64,000 bases of DNA. It comes from Paracoccus albus. Its GTDB lineage: Bacteria; Pseudomonadota; Alphaproteobacteria; Rhodobacterales; Rhodobacteraceae. Both the position numbers and the translations under genes were made by a program. The notes under the pieces are model-generated. The model saw nothing but the letters and a program-made list of their open reading frames with translations, did no database searches and was not told the origin of the DNA. The stretch spans positions 3,202,501-3,266,500 of the forward strand of contig NZ_CP115775.1 of NCBI RefSeq assembly GCF_027913035.1, given 5' to 3'. Below, piece by piece: positions 45,640-53,593 of the stretch. Each line of letters starts with the position of its first letter. Within the stretch, counting starts at the first letter, position 1.

Positions 45640-46185
45640 TCAGATCGTCGTTTCCGGGGCGCTGCCCCGGACCCCGAGGTATTTGGGCACCGAAGAGGGC
45701 ACGATGAGTCTGGTTCCGGGGCACGCGTTGGCCGCCAGCCAGATAAGGTGCCTGCGTGACATAGCGATGCATCCCGCGGTCACATAGCCGGGGCGGCGCC
45801 ATTGGTGCAGAAAGATGGCAGAGCCCTTGCCGGGAAGGGCGTCGGGCCAGTTCCAGTCGGTTGTCAGGATGATGTCGTAAAGCGGATCGGCGCGGCGCAG
45901 ATCCTCATGACTTGCATCAAGTGGGATGCGGGCGTGCTTGTTGTAAAGCGGGTGTCCGGGATCGTCGCACCACAGATCGCCGGGTCCGATGGGCTTAGCC
46001 CAAGGCGCGGGGGGCGCCAGGCGGTCCGGCCGGTACCAACATTCCGCAATATGGTGGATGCCTGCCGGGGTCGCGCCGTCGCCTTCGTGTTTTTCGGTTG
46101 TCACCCCGCCGCGCCCGATGCTGCAGGGTATTCTGCGACCGCGATAGAGCAGCCCGCCGGGCGTCAACAGAACAGCGTTCCTCAC
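45640..46185 (-). CDS. L,D-transpeptidase (YkuD) catalytic-domain protein
   Basis: 181 residues. YkuD motif: 'IFLHQWRRPGYVTAGCIAMS' with the nucleophilic Cys and the upstream His. It could cross-link peptidoglycan or attach lipoprotein, but it has no signal peptide, as is common in this small family. Its last 18 residues ('VPKYLGVRGSAPETTI') are encoded by the dispersed hairpin repeat at 45654-45691, so the repeat supplied the C terminus and stop. The start overlaps the ribA stop. Confidence 0.85.
   Translation of the reverse strand: MRNAVLLTPGGLLYRGRRIPCSIGRGGVTTEKHEGDGATPAGIHHIAECWYRPDRLAPPAPWAKPIGPGDLWCDDPGHPLYNKHARIPLDASHEDLRRADPLYDIILTTDWNWPDALPGKGSAIFLHQWRRPGYVTAGCIAMSRRHLIWLAANACPGTRLIVPSSVPKYLGVRGSAPETTI
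45654..45691. repeat. Dispersed hairpin repeat, copy 2
   Basis: Inverted relative to copy 1 at 10699. Read on the minus strand: GGTGCCCAAATACCTCGGGGT then CCGGGGC-AGC-GCCCCGG (hairpin at 45654-45670, perfect 7-bp stem). It overlaps the 3' end of the L,D-transpeptidase gene, and is between two convergent genes, where the hairpin might act as a terminator. Confidence 0.7.
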
Positions 46186-47240
46186 AGCAGATGCCCGGAT
46201 TTTGCGGCTTTGATCGCCAGATAGTCCTTGTTGAAGCGATTCGGTGGCAGGATCAGCGGCACGCGTTCGACGACGTCGATCCCGTGGCTTTGCAGCATGG
46301 CGACTTTGCGCGGGTTGTTGGTCATCAGGCGGAGGCGCGAGAAGCCCATCTCGCGCAGGATCGCGGCACCGATGCGGAAGTCGCGCTCGTCATCTTCGAA
46401 GCCGAGGCGATGGTTCGCGTCTACCGTGTCGAATCCCTGATTCTGCAGGGCGTAGGCGCGCATCTTATTGGCAAGTCCGATGCCCCGGCCTTCCTGATTA
46501 AGATAAAGGAGCACCCCTTCACCGGCGGCGCCCATCGTTGCCAGGGCCGTGTGCAGCTGCGGTCCGCAATCGCATTTCAGGCTGCCCAGCACGTCGCCCG
46601 TGAAGCAGGCGGAATGCAGGCGCACCAGCGGGGTGCCCTGGCGCGACGCTTCTCCGATTTCGACGGCGTAATGTTCGATCCCGCCATCTTCGGGGCGAAA
46701 GACATGCAGGCGCGATTGCTCTGATGCCTCCAGCGGCAGACGCGCGGCAATGACGGGGTGCAGGATCGATTCGGCGGTGAGCGTGTCGATCACCGTCCGT
46801 GGCGGCAGGTCCGGCATTCCGAGCGGCGGGTCTGCCCTGACCATCAGCATCGCGGGCAGAAGCCGGGCAGATTTTGCCAGCATTATCGCGGCCAGATGCG
46901 GAAGGGTGTCGCCGCCACGCTGTGTCTGAAACGGGCCCTTCATCGGCGTCATCAGATCAGCCGCCGGGTCCGCTGTCGCGCGCAGCCATGCAAGGTCTGC
47001 CTCTGTCGGGACGATGATCCGCGCCAGATCTCCATCATAGGCACGCGCTTTCAGCGTATCGGCGCGCCGGGAGGTGATAGTCAGTGCGGGTCGTCCAAGC
47101 GCGCGCATCGCGGCCAAACGGTCGGGCCGCAGTGTTTCAACGGATGCCGCAATCCATCCGCCCACCGCAACGGCAAGCCCCATCCGCAGCTCTGCACGGG
47201 CGCGGAAAATCTGTTCTTCGAGGGTCGGTAGCAGGCTCAT
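46182..47240 (-). CDS. ribA: GTP cyclohydrolase II with degenerate N-terminal RibB-like domain
   Basis: 352 residues, the size of a RibB-RibA fusion, but the N-terminal 150 residues lack the DHBP-synthase catalytic motifs and look like a remnant. The RibA half is complete: zinc motif 'HSACFTGDVLGSLKCDCG', 'YLNQEGRGIGLANKMRAYAL', 'TVDANHRLGFEDDERDF', 'LMTNNPRKV'. It opens the GTP ring in riboflavin synthesis. The DHBP synthase activity must come from another gene. Stop overlaps the L,D-transpeptidase ATG by 4 bp. Confidence 0.92.
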   Translation of the reverse strand: MSLLPTLEEQIFRARAELRMGLAVAVGGWIAASVETLRPDRLAAMRALGRPALTITSRRADTLKARAYDGDLARIIVPTEADLAWLRATADPAADLMTPMKGPFQTQRGGDTLPHLAAIMLAKSARLLPAMLMVRADPPLGMPDLPPRTVIDTLTAESILHPVIAARLPLEASEQSRLHVFRPEDGGIEHYAVEIGEASRQGTPLVRLHSACFTGDVLGSLKCDCGPQLHTALATMGAAGEGVLLYLNQEGRGIGLANKMRAYALQNQGFDTVDANHRLGFEDDERDFRIGAAILREMGFSRLRLMTNNPRKVAMLQSHGIDVVERVPLILPPNRFNKDYLAIKAAKSGHLL

Positions 47241-47365
47241 CTTGAAACAAACTGAAACATATCGCGCCCCAGCGACAAGAGCGCGTGAGGATTTTGCAAC
47301 ATGGCTGGACGCGGTCCTTTGTGCAAGTCAGCTTGCGGTCGAACGAGCTTATTGGAGGCAAGATT

Positions 47366-48052
47366 ATGGCAGGCCTGAAGAAAATACTTCTGGTAGACGA
47401 CGAAGAGGATCTGCGCGAGGCATTGGCCGAGCAACTGGTCGCGACAGAGGATTTCGATGTCTTCGAAGCCGGGACGGGCGCCGAGGCGGTCGATAAATGC
47501 AAGAATGCAATATTCGATCTGGTCGTGCTGGATGTCGGCCTGCCCGATACCGACGGGCGAGAGTTGTGCAAGCGGCTGCGCAAGCAGGGGGTGAAATGTC
47601 CCGTTGTGATGCTGACCGGGCACGATACGGATGCCGATACCATCCTTGGTCTGGACAGTGGCGCGAACGACTATATCACCAAGCCGTTCAAATTCCCGGT
47701 TCTGCTGGCGCGGTTGCGTGCGCAGCTGCGGACCCACGAACAGTCTGAGGACGCGATCTTTCAGCTTGGGCCTTATACGTTCAAGCCGGCGATGAAGATG
47801 CTGGTCGATGAAAAGGATCGCAAGATCCGGCTGACGGAAAAGGAAACCAATATTCTGAAGTTCCTTTACCGGGCGCAGGATGGCGTCGTTGCGCGCGATG
47901 TTCTGCTGCATGAGGTATGGGGCTACAATGCCGGTGTGACGACACATACGCTGGAAACGCATATCTATCGTCTGCGCCAGAAAATCGAGCCCGATCCGTC
48001 CAATGCGCGGCTGCTGGTTACGGAAAGCGGCGGATATCGGCTGATCGCCTGA
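47366..48052 (+). CDS. OmpR/PhoB-type response regulator (resembles CenR)
   Basis: 228 residues. Start at ATG 'MAGLKKILLVDDEEDLREA', GGAGG upstream. Receiver domain: acidic pair Asp11-Asp12, phospho-acceptor Asp56 in 'LVVLDVGLPDTDG', Thr in 'VVMLTGHD' and Lys in 'DYITKPF'. C-terminal winged helix ('LTEKETNILKFLYRAQDG', 'THTLETHIYRLRQKIEPDP'). The sequence resembles the envelope regulator CenR of alphaproteobacteria, from memory. No histidine kinase is adjacent. Confidence 0.92.
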   Translation: MAGLKKILLVDDEEDLREALAEQLVATEDFDVFEAGTGAEAVDKCKNAIFDLVVLDVGLPDTDGRELCKRLRKQGVKCPVVMLTGHDTDADTILGLDSGANDYITKPFKFPVLLARLRAQLRTHEQSEDAIFQLGPYTFKPAMKMLVDEKDRKIRLTEKETNILKFLYRAQDGVVARDVLLHEVWGYNAGVTTHTLETHIYRLRQKIEPDPSNARLLVTESGGYRLIA

Positions 48053-48077
48053 CCCCGGGGAAAGCTGGCGGGAACTG

Positions 48078-48179
48078 AACACCGTTAAGGGTGTTGATGC
48101 CCCGAAGCCCAGTGGCTGGGGATGCAGCCACACCCTCCCTGTCTCGACTGGCCCCGGCAAATTGCCGGGGCCTTTTCTT
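48078..48179 (+). ncRNA. Candidate 3'-UTR small RNA with two hairpins and a terminator
   Basis: Downstream of the response-regulator stop there are three successive stem-loops. H1: AACACC-GTTAAG-GGTGTT (48078-48095). H2: CCCC-(GA)-AGCC-CAGT-GGCT-GGGG (48100-48121). Then an unpaired stretch with CACCCTCCCT (48131-48140), an anti-Shine-Dalgarno-like run, and the terminator stem GGCCCCGGC/GCCGGGGCC with TTTTCTT (48150-48179). That is the plan of a Hfq-type sRNA. No start site can be read, so a processed 3' UTR or a plain terminator region remain possible. Confidence 0.4.
48150..48179 (+). terminator. Rho-independent terminator
   Basis: Stem GGCCCCGGC / GCCGGGGCC (9 bp), loop AAATT, followed by TTTTCTT. 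It closes the response-regulator transcript. Confidence 0.9.
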
Positions 48180-48218
48180 ATGGTCGCTTGGCTGCGGCCA
48201 CCCGGACCGGGTACAGTC

Positions 48219-49535
48219 TTAGCCGATGGCCCGATCGCGGGTTTCGGTTTTGACCAGCAGCAGCGCCAAAGCCGCCAGTGCAAGCAGCGCGGCGAATACG
48301 CCGATGGCAAAGCCGAACCCTTTCGCGAAAGCGAAAGTCAGCAAGGTTGGCGCGAATATACCGCCAAGGCGGGCGACGGCAGAGGCCGTCCCCATACCTG
48401 TGCCGCGCAGATTGGTCGGATAAAGCTCTGGCGTGAATGCGTAAAGTGCACCCCAGCAGCCCAGCAAAGCAAAGCTCATGATGACCAGAGAGATCGCAAC
48501 CAGAGACGGGTTCAGCGACAGGGTGAACAGGAAGCAAGCGATGGCCGACAGGATCAGGAAACCCATCAGCGTCGGTCTGCGTCCCCAGCGTTCGACACCA
48601 TAGGCGGCCAGAGCATAGCCGGGGATCTGCGCGACCGCCAGCAGCACCAGGAAGCCATAGCCGCGCACCCAGCCCATGCCCTCATTGGCGAGCCAGCCCG
48701 GCACCCATACGAACACGCCGTAATAGGACAGCGACACAAGGAACCAGACCGCCATGATGCCCAATGTCCGCCGCATCAGGGACGGCGCAAAGATCGACGG
48801 CGGCGCGCCTTCTGGGGGCGTGACAAGGATCAGGTCTGTATCGGCCGAAAGCGGTGTGGCGCCATTGGCTTTCAATACGCGATTGACCACTGTGCGCGCC
48901 TTATCGGGTTGCCCGGATTTCAGCAGGTACATGGGCGATTCCGGCACCCAGAACCGCAAGAATATACCGATAAGCGCGGGCAATGCGGCAACCAGGAAAA
49001 TCCAGCGCCAGGGTGCAGCGGCACCGTAACTTGCCGCCAGCCATGCGGTCAGCGCGACCACAATCGTGCCGACTGCCCAGAAGCCTTCAAGGATGACCAG
49101 CCAACGACCGCGATTCTTTGCGGGCAGAAACTCTGCCATCATCGCGTAGTCGACGGGTAATGTGCCCCCGACGGCAACGCCTGTCAGGAAGCGCAGCATC
49201 AGAAGAAACTCAAAGCTTGGCGCAAAGACCGAGGCGAGTCCGAAGACTGCATCGGCCGCAACCGTCAGCAGCAACACGCCACGCCGGCCGATCCGGTCAG
49301 CAACACGTCCGAACATGAAGGCACCGACGAACATGCCCAGAAAGAACAGCGTTCCGACCTGCAGGGCAACAGCGCGTTCCAGACCGAAGGTCGCCATGAT
49401 CGAAGGCGCGGCGAAGCCTACGGCAATGACCTGCATGGCATCAGCCGCCCAGACCAGTCCGAAAATGGCCAGCAATCGTTTCTGAAACTTGCCCGCCCCG
49501 CCTCTGGCCAGTGCGTCGTCAATCGTAATTTGCAT
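48219..49535 (-). CDS. MFS transporter (AAHS/sugar-porter-like)
   Basis: 438 residues, 12 membrane segments. Motifs: 'GMFVGAFMFGRVADRIGRRG' (G-x-x-x-D-R-x-G-R-R), 'RFLTGVAVGGTLPVDYAMMAEFLP' with the PESP-type 'WVPESPMYLL' in the middle, and 'YAFTPELYPTNLRGTGMG', the typical late sugar-porter motif. Closest by appearance to aromatic-acid/niacin-type carriers; substrate undetermined. An inverted repeat (GCGGCCA/TGGCCGC, 49566-49603) sits in the spacer to the divergent xth gene. Confidence 0.92.
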   Translation of the reverse strand: MQITIDDALARGGAGKFQKRLLAIFGLVWAADAMQVIAVGFAAPSIMATFGLERAVALQVGTLFFLGMFVGAFMFGRVADRIGRRGVLLLTVAADAVFGLASVFAPSFEFLLMLRFLTGVAVGGTLPVDYAMMAEFLPAKNRGRWLVILEGFWAVGTIVVALTAWLAASYGAAAPWRWIFLVAALPALIGIFLRFWVPESPMYLLKSGQPDKARTVVNRVLKANGATPLSADTDLILVTPPEGAPPSIFAPSLMRRTLGIMAVWFLVSLSYYGVFVWVPGWLANEGMGWVRGYGFLVLLAVAQIPGYALAAYGVERWGRRPTLMGFLILSAIACFLFTLSLNPSLVAISLVIMSFALLGCWGALYAFTPELYPTNLRGTGMGTASAVARLGGIFAPTLLTFAFAKGFGFAIGVFAALLALAALALLLVKTETRDRAIG

Positions 49536-49659
49536 GGGTGCTCCGCATTTGTCGGCGCACTTCTAGCGGCCAAGTCTGTAAGTTCAAAGGGAAAACTGGC
49601 CGCACTCGACAGTTAGGGAATGTGTCGTTAGGCTCCGCGCTCCGACAGAAAGGCTGCCC

Positions 49660-50445
49660 ATGTTCACCATCGCCACTTGGAACATCAACTCTGTCAGGCT
49701 GCGTGAGGAGCTGGTCACGCGCCTGCTGCGCGAGGAGGCACCGGATATCCTGTGCCTGCAAGAGATCAAATCGCCGGTCGAAAAGGTACCGTTGGATGGT
49801 TTCCGGGCGCTTGGATACAACCATATCGTGGCGCGCGGGCAGAAGGGCTATAACGGTGTCGCAATCCTGTCGCGCCTGCCGATCGAGGATGCGGGTGATC
49901 GCGACTATGCATCGCTTGGTCATGCGCGGCACGTTGCGGCGCGTATGGAAAACGGTGTGACCATTCACAATTTCTATGTTCCCGCAGGTGGCGACATTCC
50001 CGACCGCGAGGTGAACGTCAAATTCGGCCAGAAGCTGGATTTCCTGACCGAAATGCGCGATGCCTTTCACGCGGACAATCCGCAGAAATCCATCATGGTC
50101 GGCGATCTGAACATTGCCCCGCGCGAGGATGACGTCTGGTCGCACAAGCAGTTGCTGAAGATCGTCAGCCATACGCCGATAGAGGTCGAACATCTGGGCG
50201 CGGCACAGGATGCCGGGAAATGGGTCGATATCACGCGCAAGGATATACCCGAAGGATTGCTGTATAGCTGGTGGTCCTATCGCGCGAAGGACTGGGATGC
50301 ATCGGACCGGGGGCGCAGGCTGGATCATATCTGGGCGACACCCGACATTGCGAATGCCGGTCATGGCAGCCGCGTCCTTCGCCCGGTGCGCGGCTGGGAA
50401 AAGCCGTCGGATCATGTGCCTGTCTTTGCCAGCTTTGATCTTTAG
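49660..50445 (+). CDS. xth: Exodeoxyribonuclease III (AP endonuclease)
   Basis: 261 residues. 'FTIATWNINSVRLREELV' with the N-terminal Asn, metal Glu in 'ILCLQEIKSPVEKVPLDGF', 'MVGDLNIAPREDDVW', and 'RRLDHIWATPDI' plus 'WEKPSDHVPVFASFDL' with catalytic Asp/His. It cuts at abasic sites and trims 3' ends in base-excision repair. 64 bp before the thioredoxin operon and probably separate from it. Confidence 0.94.
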   Translation: MFTIATWNINSVRLREELVTRLLREEAPDILCLQEIKSPVEKVPLDGFRALGYNHIVARGQKGYNGVAILSRLPIEDAGDRDYASLGHARHVAARMENGVTIHNFYVPAGGDIPDREVNVKFGQKLDFLTEMRDAFHADNPQKSIMVGDLNIAPREDDVWSHKQLLKIVSHTPIEVEHLGAAQDAGKWVDITRKDIPEGLLYSWWSYRAKDWDASDRGRRLDHIWATPDIANAGHGSRVLRPVRGWEKPSDHVPVFASFDL

Positions 50446-50509
50446 CGCCCCTTCCACCGCGCTGCCGGACGTCCCATATTGACGTCAAACACGAGAATCT
50501 GAGGTTGAA

Positions 50510-51427
50510 ATGGCTGAAATGCTGATTGGAAGCGGTGCAGATGCGCCGGCCGCCGGGGACATCATCAAGGATGTGACCGAAGCCGACTTCATGACCGAGG
50601 TGGTCGAGAAGTCGATGGAGGTTCCGGTTATCGTCGATTTCTGGGCGCCATGGTGTGGGCCGTGCAAGACGCTTGGCCCCGCGTTGGAGGCAGAGGTCAC
50701 GAAGGCCAAGGGCCGCGTCGTGATGGCCAAGGTCAATGTCGACGAAAACCAGATGATCGCAAGCCAGTTGCGCGTTCAGTCCATTCCGACGGTCTTTGCC
50801 TTCTACAAGGGTCAGCCGGTCGATGCGTTTCAGGGTGCGTTGTCGCAAAGCGAGCTGAAGAAGTTCATCGAAAAGCTGACAGCGCTGTCTGGCGATGACG
50901 GCGGTCTGGGCGAGGCTCTGGAAGCGGCTGAGGCGATGTTGGCTGAAGGTGCGTTTGACGATGCCGCCGAAACCTTCGAGGCAATCGCTGGCGAGGAAGA
51001 AGAAAACGCAGAAGCTTGGGGCGGCTGGGTCCGCGCGCTTCTGGCTGGTGGCCGCGCGGATGATGCGGCGGCAACGCTGGAAAAGGTGCCTGCGGCCATT
51101 GCTAATGCCGGTCCGGTGGAGGCCGCGCGTGCGCAGTTGCAACTGGCGCGACAGTCCGAAAGCGCGGGCCCTTTGGATGAGCTGCGCGGCAAGGTAGAGG
51201 CCGATCCCACCGATCAGCAGTCGCGTTTTGATTATGCGACCGCGCTCTATGCGGCGGGCAACACCGAAGAGGCGGTCGATCAGTTGCTGGAATCTTTCCG
51301 CCGCGACCGCGAATGGAATGATGGGGCGGCCAAGGCGCAGCTCATCACCATTTTCGATGCGCTGAAGGCGACTGATCCCATTGCACAAAAGGGTCGGCGT
51401 CGAATGTCCAGCCTGATTTTCGCATGA
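50510..51427 (+). CDS. Thioredoxin-like co-chaperone with C-terminal TPR domain (CnoX/YbbN type)
   Basis: 305 residues. Thioredoxin domain about 20-125 with an intact active site 'DFWAPWCGPCKTLGP' and cis-Pro in 'QSIPTVFAFYKG'. C-terminal part (about 130-305) is TPR-like: 'EALEAAEAMLAEGAFDDA', 'GWVRALLAGGRADDAAATL', 'FDYATALYAAGNTEEAVDQLL'. Unlike E. coli CnoX, which lost its catalytic cysteine pair, this one keeps CGPC and should be redox-active. Four-bp overlap with the Lon-domain gene. Confidence 0.93.
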   Translation: MAEMLIGSGADAPAAGDIIKDVTEADFMTEVVEKSMEVPVIVDFWAPWCGPCKTLGPALEAEVTKAKGRVVMAKVNVDENQMIASQLRVQSIPTVFAFYKGQPVDAFQGALSQSELKKFIEKLTALSGDDGGLGEALEAAEAMLAEGAFDDAAETFEAIAGEEEENAEAWGGWVRALLAGGRADDAAATLEKVPAAIANAGPVEAARAQLQLARQSESAGPLDELRGKVEADPTDQQSRFDYATALYAAGNTEEAVDQLLESFRRDREWNDGAAKAQLITIFDALKATDPIAQKGRRRMSSLIFA

Positions 51428-52062
51428 GCAGACACGAATTCGATCTGCCAGAAACCTTACCGCTTTTCGTTTTGCCCGGCGCGGTGCTGATGCCGCGTAC
51501 GCGAATGCCCCTGAATATCTTCGAGCCGCGCTATCTTCAGATGGTCGAGGATGCACTGCGCACGCCTCATCGCCTGATCGGTATGATCCAGCCTATCGAC
51601 GAAAACGGCGAAATGCTGGCTGATGTCGGCTCTGCGGGGCGGATCGTCGGCTTTTCAGAGCAGGAAGACGGGCGCTACATGATCTCGCTTGGTCAGGTGT
51701 CGCGATTCAGGCTGACCGGGGCTGAGGACGGCTTTCATCCTTATGCAACAGGAAGCGTGGACTGGTCCGGGTTTGAGCAGGACGGCAAAGAAGGAGAGGA
51801 TGATCCCGGCTGGAACCGCGACAACTTTTTGGGCCTGATGCGACGCTTCATGGATGTGCATGAGCTTTCGACTGACTGGGACGAAGCAGGCGACGCAGAG
51901 CCGGAGCTGTTGGTGAATTCGCTGGCGATGGCCTTGCCGCTGGAAATTCAGGACAAGCAGGCCCTGCTGGAGGCCGCGACATTGCCGGAACGGCGCGCGC
52001 TGCTGGAAGGGTTGATGGAATATGACCTTCGCCACGGCGAAAATGAGGAGGTCATGCAATGA
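51424..52062 (+). CDS. Lon N-terminal (substrate-binding)-domain protein
   Basis: 212 residues consisting of a single Lon substrate-binding (PUA-like) domain, without ATPase or protease parts: '[33 protein letters not shown]' region, then the beta barrel, then a helical C terminus. Family function unsettled; it may present substrates to Lon. Overlaps the thioredoxin gene and the Trm112-like gene by 4 bp on each side, forming a conserved operon. Confidence 0.9.
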   Translation: MSRHEFDLPETLPLFVLPGAVLMPRTRMPLNIFEPRYLQMVEDALRTPHRLIGMIQPIDENGEMLADVGSAGRIVGFSEQEDGRYMISLGQVSRFRLTGAEDGFHPYATGSVDWSGFEQDGKEGEDDPGWNRDNFLGLMRRFMDVHELSTDWDEAGDAEPELLVNSLAMALPLEIQDKQALLEAATLPERRALLEGLMEYDLRHGENEEVMQ

Positions 52063-52268
52063 CCGACGAAGAACCTAAGGCAGTCAAACAGCCCGAGTTT
52101 GACCGCCACATGCTGGAAGCGCTCGTCTGTCCGGTGTCCCATGCTTCGCTAAGCTATGATGCTGCAAAGCAGGAACTTGTATCCAGTACTGCGGGGCTGG
52201 CCTTTCCGATCCGCGCCGGGATTCCCATCATGCTGATCGAAGAAGCGCGCCAGATCAAGGCGGACTGA
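52059..52268 (+). CDS. Trm112-family protein
   Basis: 69 residues. '[42 protein letters not shown]' shows the Trm112 opening; it has only one Cys, so the eukaryotic zinc knuckle is not complete. Bacterial Trm112-like proteins are thought to bind or activate methyltransferases. Last gene of the thioredoxin/Lon-domain operon; convergent with ubiquinone hydroxylase after 3 bp. Confidence 0.9.
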   Translation: MTDEEPKAVKQPEFDRHMLEALVCPVSHASLSYDAAKQELVSSTAGLAFPIRAGIPIMLIEEARQIKAD

Positions 52269-52271
52269 TCG

Positions 52272-53492
52272 CTACAGCGGCTGACCGGCCAGCAATCGCG
52301 GCATGGGTCGGGTGGATAGCCCGGCGGCCTGCCGCATAAAGCGCCGACGCAGCGCGGGCACAGCGTTCACAGCGCCCATACCAAGCCCACGAGCTGTCCG
52401 CAGGATCGGATTGTCGTTGGAGAACAGCGTATTCACGCTGTCCATGCCAAGAGCCAGCGATGTCGAGTCGAAACGGCGCCACCCCTGATAGCGGTCCAGC
52501 ACTGTCGCAAAGCCGATATCTTCGCCATTGCGCGCCGCATCGACCAGACATTCCGCCAATGCCGCAACATCCCTGAGCCCAAGGTTAAGGCCCTGACCGG
52601 CGATCGGGTGCACACCGTGCGCCGCATCACCAATCAGCGCGACACGCTCGTCCACGTAGGCATTCGCCAGCGTCAGGCCCAACGGATAGGAAAAACGTGG
52701 GCCGGCAAGGGTGATCTCCCCGGCAATGTCGCGGATATGCGGCGCCAGCACCTCCAGAAATGCCTCATCGGGCAGATCGGCAATGGTGCGGGCTTGCGGA
52801 TTTGTCATCGACCAAACGATTGAAGCGCGGTTGTCCCGAAGCGGCAGAACCGCAAGCGGGCCCGTCGGAAGAAAGACCTGATGTGCGGTGCCATGATGCG
52901 GGATTTCAACGCTCAGCGCCGCGACAAGCGCCGTCTGATCATAGCTCCAGCCGGTGCGACTGATCCCGGCACGTTCGGCAACGCCTGACCGGCGGCCATC
53001 GGCACCGACCAACAACCTGGCCCGCAATTTGCGACCGTCCGACAGCATGACGTCGATCCCGCCCGTATCGGCCTGTTGTCCGATGACCTGCGTTTTGGGA
53101 ATATGCGTCAGGCGTTGCGGCATGGCCTCGATCAGGGCGCGGTAGAGGAAGCGATCCTCCAGCATCTGGCCAAGCACGCCTTCCTCGATCTCGTTGGCAT
53201 CGAAGAACAGGCCGAGATCGGAAATATCCTTGCCCCGCCCTTGTCGCGCGACAACGCGGGTGATGGGTTGTGCGGTGGGGGCCAGTTGATCCCATAAGCC
53301 GATGCCCTTCAACAGCCGCACCGAGGCTAGCGCCAGTGCATAGGCCCTGCCGTCGAAGTTGTCCGACGCACGCGCCCGCGCAGGTGCCGCATCGACGACC
53401 GCCACGCGCATTCCTGCATCCGCAAGGGCCAGACCCAATGCAGGCCCGTTCAGCCCGCCGCCTGCAATCACAACATCGAAATCCTGTTTCAT
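52272..53492 (-). CDS. UbiH/UbiF-family FAD-dependent hydroxylase
   Basis: 406 residues from ATG 'MKQDFDVVIAGGGLNGPALG'. FAD motif GxGxxG form at residues 8-20; 'DGRAYALALASVRLLKGIGLW' is characteristic; 'LLVGADGRRSGVAERAGI' and 'VALIGDAAHGVHPIAGQGLNLGLRD' complete the family set. It hydroxylates the aromatic ring in ubiquinone synthesis, although the ring position cannot be told. The longer frame has no support. Confidence 0.93.
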   Translation of the reverse strand: MKQDFDVVIAGGGLNGPALGLALADAGMRVAVVDAAPARARASDNFDGRAYALALASVRLLKGIGLWDQLAPTAQPITRVVARQGRGKDISDLGLFFDANEIEEGVLGQMLEDRFLYRALIEAMPQRLTHIPKTQVIGQQADTGGIDVMLSDGRKLRARLLVGADGRRSGVAERAGISRTGWSYDQTALVAALSVEIPHHGTAHQVFLPTGPLAVLPLRDNRASIVWSMTNPQARTIADLPDEAFLEVLAPHIRDIAGEITLAGPRFSYPLGLTLANAYVDERVALIGDAAHGVHPIAGQGLNLGLRDVAALAECLVDAARNGEDIGFATVLDRYQGWRRFDSTSLALGMDSVNTLFSNDNPILRTARGLGMGAVNAVPALRRRFMRQAAGLSTRPMPRLLAGQPL

Positions 53493-53593
53493 GGCAGCAA
53501 TCCTATGGCCCGGCAGCACGCTCGTCCATGCGGCAAAAGCGATAGACGGACTGGTCGGCGGCGATTAGGTTCGATGACAAACGCAGGAGCTTT

